A stretch of DNA of 64,000 nucleotides from Eutrigla gurnardus. Lineage: Eukaryota; Chordata; Actinopteri; Perciformes; Triglidae. The stretch is taken from contig OY741269.1 in NCBI GenBank assembly GCA_963514095.1, positions 24,704,718 through 24,768,717 on the forward strand, written 5' to 3'. The position numbers and the translations under genes were made by a program. Below, piece by piece: positions 12,957 to 22,969 of this stretch. The notes under the pieces are model-generated. The model ran no database searches. It was not told where the DNA came from and worked only from the letters and a program-made list of their open reading frames with translations. Numbering within the stretch: position 1 is the stretch's first letter; every line of letters begins with the position of its first letter.

Positions 12957-13265
12957 TCAGCTGGATTCTGGTTTACGAAGGTCGATGCTGTCTTGCTTCT
13001 TCTTGTTCAGGGCATCCAAGGCCGTTTGGGTCTCCTGCTGTTCCTCTATGGAGCAGTTGGATACCGCGTTAGCCACGATGCAGAACTTGCGTAGGAGGAT
13101 CTCCCTGAAGAGCAGGTAGACCCACGGGTCCAGGATCTGGTTCAGGGACGCCAAGCGGATCACCGTCAGAAAAAAGTTACAGTCGATTGGTAAGTCCCGG
13201 CCGCGTGGCGATGAATAGCATTCGTGGAAGGACACCTGATTGGAGATCGTCTTCAGCATCAGCAC
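12957..13265 (-). CDS. ptger3: ptger3 coding exon 2 with C-terminal tail
   Basis: This 309-nt exon encodes residues 295-396 and the stop codon. The acceptor is CTTCCTCAG just above 13265. It covers the end of TM6, extracellular loop 3, TM7 and helix 8. The cytoplasmic tail reads straight through after RKFC into VANAVSNCS with no splice junction needed. An internal GCG|GTATCC could act as a cryptic donor, which would allow alternative tails. Confidence 0.92.
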   Translation of the reverse strand: MLMLKTISNQVSFHECYSSPRGRDLPIDCNFFLTVIRLASLNQILDPWVYLLFREILLRKFCIVANAVSNCSIEEQQETQTALDALNKKKQDSIDLRKPESS

Positions 13266-13659
13266 CTGAGGAAGGAGTAAGGCACAAACTGTTGGAAGCA
13301 ATAGAGGATAATGCGGACAAAGACTTTCAGAGGTCGCTGTTGTAATATAATCGCTCTAATATTTAATGTTGCTAATCTCCAGACAATCCTGAGCAGACAC
13401 AGTATCAAACCAAGGTGAGGAAAGCAACAATGCTCACTCTCTGCCATCACTGTTACCACAGTGCAGTGGCTTCTATTAATATCCTTGGTGGAACTATTAA
13501 ATATGTGCCTGACAATGCATGACCTCATAGCACACTGAGCAGACCCCCCGAACAGGACTCGGCTAAGTGGATTGCTCCTTAATGGAAAATGGCAGCAGCG
13601 TTTCAAAGGAATCATACATGACAGCATGTATCTGAGCAAGTACAGTCTGTGTGTGTGTG

Positions 13660-13691
<32 letters not shown>

Positions 13692-14875
13692 GCAAAGAGA
13701 AGACAGTAACAGAGGGTGACTGAATTGATGAGGGAAACACAGATGTGTGTGCGGAGCTCTTGCTTCCTTCGGCTGTCCTGCCAACAGGAGATGAAGCATC
13801 TCCAGAGATCTGCAGCTGTTTGTGCCTGGCAGCTGACAGCAAAACCCAATTACACTTTGAATTATGACTATTCATCATATGAACTGTATGCCACAACTAA
13901 GCATCATTCAAACGTGCATAAATAAAGTATTTTTCTATTATATCATCAGTTTCATTTGGCCATAGAGATTATTGATTGTCTGTGGAAACATACCAGCAGA
14001 GGGGACCAGCACATAAGAAGGACGCACATGATCCCTAACAGCTGGATGACGGTCTCCGTGGTGAGCCGTTCCCAGTGCTTTGAAGACTGAGACGTGCCAG
14101 ACTTCGTCTTACACCGGACAATCAGACCCCGGATCGTCACCACGTTGCAGAAAAGTGTAACGAGCAGAGACAAAATCCCAAGGACGGCGAAGGTAATGGC
14201 GAAGAACTTATTGAAGTTCTTGTCCACCGTGTTGATGAAGCACCAGGTGTCCGGCCACTGGCGCTTGTACTCCCCGACCCCTACGATGGGCAGCAGCGCG
14301 AACAGCAACACCAGGCACCATATGACAGCCAGCGTCTGCTTGGTCACACTCGTCTTCATGTGATTGGAGTACCAGTGGGGATTCGTTATGGCCATGGCCC
14401 TTTCGGTTGCCATGGCGCTGGCCAAGAAAAGAGAGCACAGGCCACAAGTTGTCATGCACACGCCGAAAAAATCGCACAGTGCGCCCGACGGGTCGATGCG
14501 CTGCCAGTTCCGATCAGCCAAATACACCGATATCACTATCGGACTTGTCGAAAGCTGCCCAAACAGGTCGGTCAGCGCCAGCGATCCGATGCAGAGCAAG
14601 AAAGAGCGTCTCCTTTTGTTTTCCTTCTTTTTGTAAGAGATGTACACCAGGATGAGAGCTAGAGAGTTGCCCACCATGCCGGTGATCATCATGGTTATAG
14701 GGAAACCAACCGATACGGATCCACAACTGGAGTTGTTGGTGCCATTGCCTCCGCTCAATGACTCGGAGATGTTGGAATGCAGCATCTCTCCGACTTTCAA
14801 TCCCTCTAAGGAATCACAGGCGTCCGTCGTCACGCCTTCGTGAAGGATAAGTCTGTATGAAGCAGAGTCCGGCAT
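12957..14875 (-). CDS. ptger3: Prostaglandin E2 receptor EP3 subtype (two coding exons)
   Basis: Class A GPCR for prostaglandin E2 at the plasma membrane. In the EP3 family it couples mainly to Gi and lowers cAMP. The joined exons give 396 aa (human EP3 is about 390). Visible hallmarks: N-glycosylation sites N35, N44, N47 and N48 in the amino tail; TM1 around 53-80; a TM3 Cys134 that should bridge to Cys212 in loop 2; ERA at 158-160 in place of canonical DRY; the prostanoid-receptor loop-2 signature QWPDTWCF (206-213); Arg331 in TM7, the conserved ligand-carboxylate residue; and DPWVY (340-344) in place of NPxxY. The tail VANAVSNCS resembles one mammalian EP3 isoform tail. The start ATG at 14875 has A at -3. 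The intron is 13266-13993. EP3 is preferred over EP1, EP2 or EP4 because of the SFLLCIGSLALTD and ITTETVIQLLGIMCV-like blocks. Confidence 0.95.
13648..13691. repeat. (TG)n microsatellite in the ptger3 intron
   Basis: TG tract with one TTTG interruption inside intron 13266-13993. Confidence 0.95.
13994..14875 (-). CDS. ptger3: ptger3 coding exon 1
   Basis: This 882-nt exon encodes residues 1-294, from the initiator to the SPLL motif of TM6. It ends in phase 0 at donor GTATGT (13988-13993). The cut after SPLL is at the position where mammalian EP3 exon 2 begins. Confidence 0.95.
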
Positions 14876-15180
14876 CCTCTTAAGAGCTGCTTCAAATGAA
14901 TGCAGTGCGTAAAAAGCGCGGCGTCGCGGGGCATTTTACGCACTGGAGGCGGGACCGAAAAAGCGCCCCCAGAGGAAGCAAACAGACGATGTTCTGAATA
15001 TAGGAATCATAAATTCCACTATTAGAAACATTGCAACATCTGCGACAACCGCGATCTCTGTTTATTACCTTTTCTATGTATAAACTGAGTTTACAGGTGA
15101 GTTTAACACTATGGCAGACGCACTTGCTGCGGACCCACAAGTCAAAATCCTAGAGATTATCGTCATTATTTGGGCGAAGT
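14876..15180 (-). promoter_or_regulatory. Candidate ptger3 5' UTR / promoter-proximal region
   Basis: CpG-enriched sequence directly upstream of the ptger3 ATG, including GAGGCGGGAC near 14946 (GC-box-like). No TATA box at a convincing distance was found and the transcription start is not determined. Confidence 0.35.
14903..14945 (-). promoter_or_regulatory. Hairpin in the ptger3 5' region
   Basis: CAGTGCGTAAAA (14903-14914) and its exact complement TTTTACGCACTG (14934-14945) flank a 19-nt GC-rich loop. The nearer arm ends 28 nt upstream of the start codon, so if transcribed it would fold in the 5' UTR close to the initiator. A translational effect is inference. Confidence 0.6.
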
Positions 15181-15949
15181 GAGTACACATGGGCGGACTC
15201 GTATAATTACTTATATGTAAACAAACCGTAAACGGGCTCAGCACTCAGAACACTGTCCTGGTGCATTTCCAAGCACAGTTTAGGTTAAAGGTGGGACTGC
15301 GTCATTCGGCTACCTGATTATCATGGGAAAAATTCACATTTAAGGAAATTAATGTAGACCCGCGTATCATTTCTCAGACAAATGCCTACGACTGCTAATG
15401 AGTTTACATTAGACTCGCAGCATGAGAAATTGATTCACCCAACATAACAGTCCTTTTTTAACCTGAGCATAAGGGGAGCCTGCAGCTCCACCTATTGACC
15501 ACAATGAGAACTGCAGCACTAAAGCTTGGAGCCCATTTACTCATCTACTCGTACTGAAACATTTAGAGCTATTATAATTAGCCACATTACATCCCATCGT
15601 TGGACTGTTTCCCTTAGCTACTAAACATTTGGTCTAATGCCAGAGGTAGGTAACTGGCCAAATCTCTGGAGAACAGCTAGCTCAGAGAACGGTTACTTAG
15701 TTACGGCTCACGTTACCTAGTAACGACGTCGTTAGCTACTGATGCTAAGTAGCTTAGCCTGGCTAGCGTTACTGCAAAAAGTCCTCTTAAGCTACGAAAG
15801 TGAGTTTAAGTTACTTTAAAGTGGATGTTATTGAATGGAGTACTTATTTAACATACTTACTGCGATCCCGTTACTTAAAATAACGGCTAATAAGAGATGG
15901 TGAACCATCACGCAGGTCATATTTAGCAGATATTTAAACGTGATCCAAC
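15181..15949. other. Spacer between ptger3 and zranb2
   Basis: No exon recognised. It contains a perfect 14-bp palindrome TAACGACGTCGTTA at 15721-15734 and, just after it, AGCTACT/AGTAGCT inverted 7-mers. CpG content rises toward 15700-16000. Confidence 0.4.
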
Positions 15950-15965
15950 AGGTCTCGCGAGACCT
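15950..15965. promoter_or_regulatory. Perfect 16-bp palindrome containing TCTCGCGAGA
   Basis: AGGTCTCGCGAGACCT is self-complementary. Its core TCTCGCGAGA (15953-15962) is the known CGCG promoter element recognised by BANP, and Kaiso binding to it has also been reported; it normally lies near CpG-island transcription starts. No annotated start is evident here, so it could mark an upstream ptger3 exon or an unannotated transcript. Confidence 0.6.
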
Positions 15966-16855
15966 CCCCATGTTTACCTTGGCTAAACCAAACGTACAAG
16001 GAAGGAAACTTGAAACGATGTCGACAGGAGTTTATTTACAAGTGTACATTTGAGTTATTTTACCGATAAAAAGACTGCATTGACACATTCTAGCATGACT
16101 GGGGATATACTGCTTGGTGTTTTATGATTTGGGGTTTACTAATCTGGAGCACGAATATCAGTTATACTATAATTCATTAGCTTCCCAGGTGACGAAGAGG
16201 AATAAATGAGTGATAAAGCTGGTGACAACAGTATAAAGAGAAGAAAAAAAAACGCTTAACATCTAAATCAAAGAATGTTAAATTTACTGCCATTTTGTTG
16301 AAACAAGCAATATCAAAAAGTAAAAATACTTACCTTGAAAACACAAAGCAAAAATATATATTTATTTTCAAGAACATAAAAGAAAAGGGGCAATTTCTAC
16401 GTCTCTGATATTCTAAATTGATCCTTAAGTATAAAATAAAGTAACGCAATCTCAATACGTTTCCTGGGGCAAAAATAAAACGTCATCAAAAATATCAATT
16501 TGATTTCCCCCACAGATGAGTAGAAATAAATGTACTGCCATGATGATATGGGCTTAAAATGGCATACAGCCTCTTCACAGTATATCTGATTTTCTTATGG
16601 GACCAAGCATTTATGTTTATTGGACACCTGTAAATGCACACACTTGTCATAGATTTGGGGTGTATGTGGTTTTGAAAGAGGAGCTTGTAATGATGGGTAA
16701 CGGCAAAGAGAAGTCATGTTGCCACGGTCTTCTTTGAGGGAAGTAAGACTTTTCTATGATAATGGATAGCATACTGAAATGATGCGGTTGTTTTCCTTAC
16801 AACACAACATGCACTTTTCTACTAAGGTTTCCTCGTTTTGAAGGCTGTAATAAAC
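15966..16855. other. zranb2 3' UTR and intergenic remainder
   Basis: The part nearest 16855 should be the 3' UTR of zranb2, transcribed leftward. Minus-strand AATAAA signals occur at 16616-16621 and 16361-16366. Between about 15966 and 16300 there is only a 27-codon plus-strand frame starting at 15970, with no recognised product. Confidence 0.45.
16616..16621 (-). terminator. Candidate zranb2 polyadenylation signal
   Basis: AATAAA on the minus strand about 235 nt after the zranb2 stop. A second one is at 16361-16366. Which is used cannot be told from sequence. Confidence 0.35.
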
Positions 16856-16913
16856 TTATTTCTTTTTTGAACTGGAGCCAGAATGGGAGGATCCAGAGGA
16901 CTGGCCGCGGCAC
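16856..16913 (-). CDS. zranb2: zranb2 terminal coding exon 10
   Basis: 58 nt encoding the terminal SSGSSHSGSSSKKK, nearly identical to the mammalian end, followed by TAA. Acceptor TGATTTCAG. Confidence 0.93.
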
Positions 16914-19900
16914 CTGAAATCACACAAAGACCATGGGAAGAGGAACAAGGTCAGTGAACCAGCTATTAACATTCACTTATGCATACTTGAAACAAGTAAG
17001 AGTTCAAATAACACAAAAAAGTCAAAAATGAGAACATGTTTCTGTAAATCTGAATTCCCATAAGCGAGGCGACAGACGGCTAATAATAATCAGTGCCATT
17101 GTGGTATTCCACAGAAACCCAAACCTTTCGGACGAATGGGATCTAGAGCGCCTCCGCTTTCTCTCTCCAGATGAGGACCTGGAGCGACTGCGCTTCTGAC
17201 CCCTCTCAGGGGAGGAGGAGGGTGAGCGGGACCTCTTCCGGGGAGAGGAGCCCTTTCCAGACCTGGAACTGGATCTTTTGGAGGAATAAACCAAGCACCG
17301 AGGTCAGTAAGGTCAAGACATAGTCTCATCAGTGTGGGTATTTATCAAGCTTCTCTGATTAAGAGCATTTAACTATGGATTAATGGAGAAAATATTTAAG
17401 ACTGAAGGAAATGTGAAGCTTCCTCTGAATATAATGAATGTCAGGACCAACTGAGAGATGCTTGATGAAGACCACAGATGTCTATCCAGACTTTTGAACC
17501 TTGGTCACATTAAAACTCAGTTCAGGTAGTCAAACTGTGTCATGTTTATATTCTTAGGCCTCATTTGAAATAACCCTCCATAAAATGATTGAAAACCATC
17601 GAGGCAGTTTATGAATTTTCCTTTTGATCTCAGGCCAAAAAGCATTATCTGCACGTTGAGAAAGAGATCTGCTGAGGAGTAAGCATTAACCAGGCTTTGT
17701 TCAAAGTTCAGCTAGGGAATAGGACTGTTGTGGAGCTTTCAGCCCCACACATACACTCTCCGAGGGAGAGAGTGCATGTCACCTCATTCACCTGGAGTGG
17801 GACCTCGAGCCAGATCCAGACCTGGAACTGGATGAGCTTCTCGAGTGGGATCTGAAAGACAAAAACAGAACCTTTCCAATATCTTCTGAATAAGATAAAC
17901 AGCTCGATGGTTCACATGACGAGGCGTGGACAGACATGTGCATTTTAAATCTTCAGTATTTGAGTAAACAGAGAACCAGCATGTAAACAGAGAACCAGAG
18001 TACATTTCAAGACTAAAATATTAACAGTTAAACGCAGTCCTTCCATATGAAGTTATAGTTATTTCAAAAACATATCAAAAAATATATTATCTAGAAGAAG
18101 TATTCAGTCTAAATATCAAGTTTCTAACACCACTTATTACATAGAGGGGTTGAGGAAAACAGAAAACAAGTTGGCAGAACAGGACATGGCATTGATGTTG
18201 ATCAGTAAATCAGAAGGAAGATTGAGCTGATACTGACATTTTGCCCGGAGTTACCCTTGACCTGTACCCTTTTACCTGGACCTCGACCGTGAACTGGAGC
18301 TGGAGGAGCGCGAGGATGAGCGGGAACGGGACGAACCCGAAGGGCTGGCCTTTTTATCAGCCGGCTTGGCCTCCTCATCACTGGCATCCAGGTCATACTT
18401 TGACAGGTCCCCATCATCTTCTTCATCTTCATCATCCTTGGAGAGAAAACGTTTAATGTTACATTGTTATTGGCTAGTATTATAATTTTTTATTCTTTTG
18501 AATTTCCAACGCCAACCAACATCCAACTTACATCCAATTTGTATTTGGAAAGGTCACCCTCTTCTTCATCTTCTTCCTCTTCTTCCTCCTCCTCCTTTGC
18601 AACTTTTGGTACTTCTTTCTTATCGCCTTCTTTTGAATGTGTACTGTTACTCCTTCCACGAAACTTTTTCTTTTTCCTACCAAACTGGGCCATTAAAAAG
18701 AGGACATTAGTGAATATGACCTCCGACAACAACAATTCTGTTAAAATGTTTCAGTTTCACTTTCAGGTACAACTCACTTCATCATATTCACCATCGGATT
18801 CCTCCCGTTCAATGTATTCCACATTCTCCCTTTCATTGAAACCTCCACCATACCCTGAACAGCAAAAAGGGAAAAATGCAATCAATAACCAGCTGTCAAA
18901 AGGACACAAAAACTGCCAAACTACATATTTGTTGGGATACCTGTTCTCTCTTCAAGCTTGGCATACTTTGGAGTGTTACACATGTTGCACTCTGATCTCC
19001 TAGCCCAATTGACATTGCCACATCTGCATGTGGACAAGAGGAAAGGACAATAAAAATGTGTAAAAAAATAAATAAATAAAAATAAAGTGCATGTCTCATC
19101 TCACTAAAATGCATAGTTTTCTACTGTATTTCACTCATTAGGAACATATTTGTCTATTTGCTCCAGTGTCTGGTTAACCAAACATTATGGTAGTCACTTA
19201 TAATTTAAAATGAACATGTACGTTTTGCATTGCCAGTCATTTGCACTGAAGAGGCCTCTGCTCTTCTCAGCCAGAGTTTTCCCAATCTCCGTTCCTCCAG
19301 CTTTCATCATCTTTGCCTCTGTGGTTTTCTCTGTGGAAGCAAAAATAATGGCATTCAATATATTTCGCTTTTTTCAACAGGATGCATTAAGCTTCTACAA
19401 GATATGTTCATTTCCATACGGAAGGACTCACCCCTGCCACATCTGTTACAACTTGTTCTTCTAGCAAAGTTCACGTTTCCGCATCTGTACAAAACATACA
19501 CTTATTAATACATTAAAGGATAGTGTGAGCTTCGCATTTCATCATCCAAGCGTAAGCTGAGTGTGCTTGAAGCAAAATAGTAGTGCAAGTTTATTTATGC
19601 TTCAGTTGCCACAGCATTAGCATGTAGCCCGTGTCAAAAGGGGACTGTGCACTGACAACCGCAGCTGGCTCGATTGTCACGTAAGACGTTTTGAGTGCAG
19701 TTCGTGTGAAACGTGATACTGCTCTACCTAAGTTAAGACTCCACACTCATGACAACTTGGCTTCTCTTAACAGTGAAAAACACCCACAGCAGTGAGGGTG
19801 GGGGGGCGAACTCTCACCCCAAACCCACAGAAGCTAACCCCAGCTAGCTTGCTATCATATCAGTCTGCGCACAATAACACGTTACATTAAGACACTCTGT

Positions 19901-20235
19901 CACGTAAACAAACATAAAAAATACATCCCCGTCCTCGAATGCACAATTCACACGATGCGATTATTTTTGATATATAGCGCAAGTAGTGAGGTAAAAAGAA
20001 ATAGGGTAAAAGTGAAGCTAATTTACTCGGCTAGTCAACGTTAGCCTGAGATGCTAGAAGGCCTAAAGCTAACAAACGTTAGCACGAGCAGCGATTTAAA
20101 CAAGAAAGTACGCTGCTACTTCAAACCCGCGAACAAGAGTACGTGTACTCGACATGTGTTCCTGACGATGACTTACTTTTTGTCGGGACAAATCCAGTCT
20201 CCGTCGCTAACGCGGAAACTCTTTCCCGACGACAT
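16856..20235 (-). CDS. zranb2: Zinc finger Ran-binding domain-containing protein 2 (ten coding exons)
   Basis: Nuclear SR-like RNA-binding protein that influences alternative splicing; in mammals its two RanBP2-type zinc fingers bind single-stranded RNA with AGGUAA-like sites. Ten exons join in frame to 320 aa (human isoforms are 320 and 330). Finger 1 uses Cys16, 21, 32 and 35 within W-X-C...NVNFARR; finger 2 uses Cys72, 75, 86 and 89 within W-X-C...NVNWARR. A basic FGRKKKKFRGR patch at 128-138 is a probable nuclear-localisation region. An acidic Glu/Asp stretch follows, with two DLSKY motifs (171-178 and 188-195), and then an Arg/Ser domain to the SSSKKK end. The start ATG opens with FRVSDGDWICPDKK, matching the family. 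All introns are GT-AG; the exon 9 donor GTTTGG is weak. No sequence like mammalian intronic miR-186 was recognised. Confidence 0.97.
17125..17274 (-). CDS. zranb2: zranb2 coding exon 9
   Basis: 150 nt, divisible by three, encoding SSPRKRSRSPSSSPERG and further Arg/Ser sequence. The donor GTTTGG is weak. If not used, the frame reads on into the intron for about 31 codons and would end in a different, hydrophobic C-terminus. Confidence 0.88.
17792..17851 (-). CDS. zranb2: zranb2 coding exon 8
   Basis: 60 nt, divisible by three, encoding Arg/Ser-rich sequence. Skipping it would keep the frame and yield a 300-aa form. Acceptor GTCTTTCAG, donor GTGAAT. Confidence 0.9.
18276..18436 (-). CDS. zranb2: zranb2 coding exon 7
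   Basis: 161 nt encoding the second acidic cluster, DLSKYDLD, and the beginning of the Arg/Ser domain. Acceptor TCTCCAAG, donor GTAAAA. Confidence 0.92.
18532..18684 (-). CDS. zranb2: zranb2 coding exon 6
   Basis: 153 nt (51 codons) with the basic FGRKKKKFRGR patch, a Glu-rich run and the first DLSKYKLD motif. Donor GTAAGT. The purine-rich GAGGAGGAGGAAGAAGAG stretch resembles an exonic splicing enhancer. Confidence 0.94.
18778..18854 (-). CDS. zranb2: zranb2 coding exon 5
   Basis: 77 nt encoding GYGGGFNERENVEYIERE and ESDGEYDE. It ends in phase 0 at donor GTGAGT. Confidence 0.95.
18941..19023 (-). CDS. zranb2: zranb2 coding exon 4
   Basis: 83 nt completing finger 2 (CGNVNWARRSECNMC) and the NTPKYAKLEERT segment. 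Human has Ser where this copy has Gly before NVNWARR. Donor GTATCC. Confidence 0.95.
19222..19330 (-). CDS. zranb2: zranb2 coding exon 3
   Basis: 109 nt encoding the conserved linker EKTTEAKMMKAGGTEIGK and the start of finger 2 (NDWQCK). Acceptor CTTCCACAG, donor GTACAT. Confidence 0.95.
19432..19484 (-). CDS. zranb2: zranb2 coding exon 2
   Basis: 53 nt completing zinc finger 1 (CGNVNFARRTSCNRCGR). Acceptor TTTTGTACAG, donor GTGAGT. Confidence 0.95.
20177..20235 (-). CDS. zranb2: zranb2 coding exon 1
   Basis: Encodes residues 1-19 plus two bases of codon 20, including the first zinc ligand Cys16. Donor GTAAGT at 20171-20176. Confidence 0.95.
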
Positions 20236-20345
20236 TTCTGTACCCGCTAACATTTACGTGCTGGTCGTAGGCTCGGCAGGGTGTGCTCACTCGGTGCGTT
20301 CACGGAGCGGGTTAGCTAGCTCCGCGCCCCCGCCCCCTCCTCCTC
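20236..20345 (-). promoter_or_regulatory. zranb2 promoter / 5' UTR
   Basis: GC- and CpG-rich block directly upstream of the zranb2 ATG, with a GC box CCCCCGCCCC near 20328-20337 and a C/T-rich tract. There is no TATA box. This fits a TATA-less housekeeping promoter, though the exact start site is not visible. Confidence 0.6.
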
Positions 20346-20408
20346 CCCTCTAGTGATGCCTTCAGGTGCTCTCTGTTTTAGCCCTTCTTTGCTCGTAATT
20401 TGGAAACA

Positions 20409-20558
<150 letters not shown>

Positions 20559-21412
20559 ACACTTTGTTTATTTATACAATAATGAACCTACTTTGAATGC
20601 AAAGAGATGGGAGGTACTGAGATTGAGACAGCGGATGTCACGGTGACAGTAATTTACCTGGCGACTGATTGAAAATGCGTTTTAAGAGATATATATTGAA
20701 TATTATACACTCAGAATCCAAAGAGTTTGAATGCTTGAATCTTTCCTGTCATTTTTCTTGTAATGCCGGCACTAACCACCAGATGGCAACTAATGTCAAC
20801 GTTAAACACCGCACGTGTTCTTGAAGCCTCCTGTTTTGTTTTGGTCCTTGTCGTCTGCTCAACTGTCACCCAATGATTTTTGCTTGTTCATCAAAGACAG
20901 TGGCTGTGTGAGGTTATGGTGCGTGTGCTTACGCTAATAAATACATATAAAATATACATAAAAGTAACGTATTTTGTGAGTTTTGCAGAATATGCTCATA
21001 TTTTACTGTTGCATTCACAAAGAAACATTGAAGAGATTGTCTATGAACCATTGTGCGTAAGCCAAACCTGCACATGCAAATTGTGAATATCACATCTTAC
21101 AAGTGCATAGAAAAAAGCTCTGATATGACAGCAGCTGAAAAATGATATATATCCGAGCTTTATAACACTTAAATTAAATTGAAGCCTTGGTGAAGTATCC
21201 ACTTGATGGCGATGTCTGCCAGCAGCATATATATTAGAAATTGAGTGAAGCGCTGATTTATCAGGGAATATCTTAAAACAGAAACCAGGGAGAAAGTCCT
21301 GTCAGTCGTTTGTGCTGAAATAAAAATGACTAGATAGATAAGGAGTTTCAGGTAATGAACAGTAAGAATACATCTATATCTGCTCTTCTGTAGGATATAT
21401 AATATATGTGGG
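20559..21412. other. Gene-free stretch right of zranb2
   Basis: No exon or RNA gene recognised; mostly AT-rich sequence. Confidence 0.4.
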
Positions 21413-21416
21413 ACAC

Positions 21417-21507
<91 letters not shown>
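21413..21507. repeat. (CA)n microsatellite
   Basis: Long CA tract with one AAAC interruption. Confidence 0.95.
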
Positions 21508-21509
<2 letters not shown>

Positions 21510-22201
21510 ATATATAAGAAGACAGTCAGTCCAATGACACCAACACAAAATGTTTCATAATTCCTTGTGAGATAATTGCTACTACTCAATATCAGGGTTG
21601 ATGCAGTAAGTAACACCATGATGTTGTTGAGATGTTGATGCTATTAATAGGGAAGGAGGAAACCCTTTAAGTTGCAGTCATTTCTCATGTGATCGTTACA
21701 ATTTGGGTAGACAGCAGACCCTAGGCTGCACCAGAAGTGCCCTTGCCCACCCAATCTGCTGTTGGTTAAAGTCAAAGACTCTTGGAGGTCGCAGTCACAG
21801 CTGGTCCATGAACCCGAGGCCACACAAGTAGCCGTTTCAGTCTTCTAACTGAAGCCTATTACTTTCTTTTCTTTGCCCTCTGTTCCCTTTTTTTTGTCAG
21901 GGATGAAATTGTTGATGCATGTCTTGGACAAGACGGGGTCCATTTAATTGAGTACACTCGAGATGAACTGAACAAGACTTTTTAATCATACATCGTTTTA
22001 ATCATCATGTATCTGTTAGGGAGACACGCACTTGATTTATGAGCCCCCACGCTGTGTTTATTATGACTAGGGGGTGCCGGAGGAAAATAAGGTATCAGAG
22101 GCAAGAGGCCCATTTTAGGAAGGAAATGACTCTTGGACCTTCATCAATATAATTCCTACACGGAGGCCAGAAGTGTGATATTGCATGAAAACAACAGCCT
22201 C

Positions 22202-22203
<2 letters not shown>
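21508..22203. other. Gene-free stretch
   Basis: Nothing recognised on either strand. Confidence 0.4.

Positions 22204-22278
<75 letters not shown>
22204..22278. repeat. (CA)n microsatellite
   Basis: Pure CA tract of about 37 units. Confidence 0.95.
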
Positions 22279-22280
<2 letters not shown>

Positions 22281-22811
22281 TTCTTTGTTCAAGCTCAGGC
22301 ATCCTCTCCATTCTGTTGCTTTTACTTCATTGAAGTCATTGTTCATAAAGCGAGCCTCTATTCTTCTCACCGATAGGGCAAGCAGCCATCACCACTCACA
22401 GGTTTTTAACTGAGGATGTTCTTACTGCTATCTCGCAGCGTTGCACAAAGAACGAGTGAGCAGAGTTATGAAACAAATGAAGCCATGAATAACTAATAGG
22501 TAGATGTTGCTGATGCTTGTTTACAGCATGGAGTTGCGTGAAAGATTCAGCTGGGAAACCGGACAATCTGTGGCGTCAACATTCCTATAACACTTCCTTA
22601 AGGGGATACTTCACCCATTTGCATTAAGCTGTATCGTTGAATGGTTGTGTATCATTCCCTCATTTTCCCCAGAGACGGGAGATCTCCATGTTTCTATTCT
22701 GAAAAAGAGCCTCCGATGATGCAAATATCATCATTTTGCATCATCAGAGGCTGCTTTGGTTAGAGGTGGTGAGACTACAACACTAGTTCCTCATGTTCTC
22801 AACCCAGAGGC

Positions 22812-22969
22812 GGGACCCACTGAGGCTAGAGACCTATTACAGACCAGTGGTGGGACCCACTGAGACTACAGACCTATTACAGACCAGTGGTGGGACCCAC
22901 TGAGGCTACAGACCTATTACAGACCAGTAGTGGGACCCACTATGACTACAGACCTATTACAGACCAGTG
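22812..22969. repeat. 40-bp minisatellite, left block (4 units)
   Basis: Units of GGGACCCACTGAGRCTACAG plus ACCTATTACAGACCAGTGGT start at 22812, 22852, 22892 and 22932. The fourth is interrupted at 22969 by an inserted element, and the array resumes at 24228. Confidence 0.93.

Noticed and set aside
15970..16053. 27-codon plus-strand frame right after the TCTCGCGAGA palindrome
   Set aside because: Too short, with no family resemblance; the nearby motif makes a start site possible but does not support a protein.
16914..20176. miR-186 within zranb2 introns
   Set aside because: Mammalian ZRANB2 hosts this microRNA, but no matching mature sequence or hairpin was recognised on the minus strand here.
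21413..21507. Cys-Val and Thr-His repeat peptides from CA/GT tracts
   Set aside because: Microsatellite artefacts, also at 6659, 7203, 13648, 22204, 35525, 47932 and 59066.
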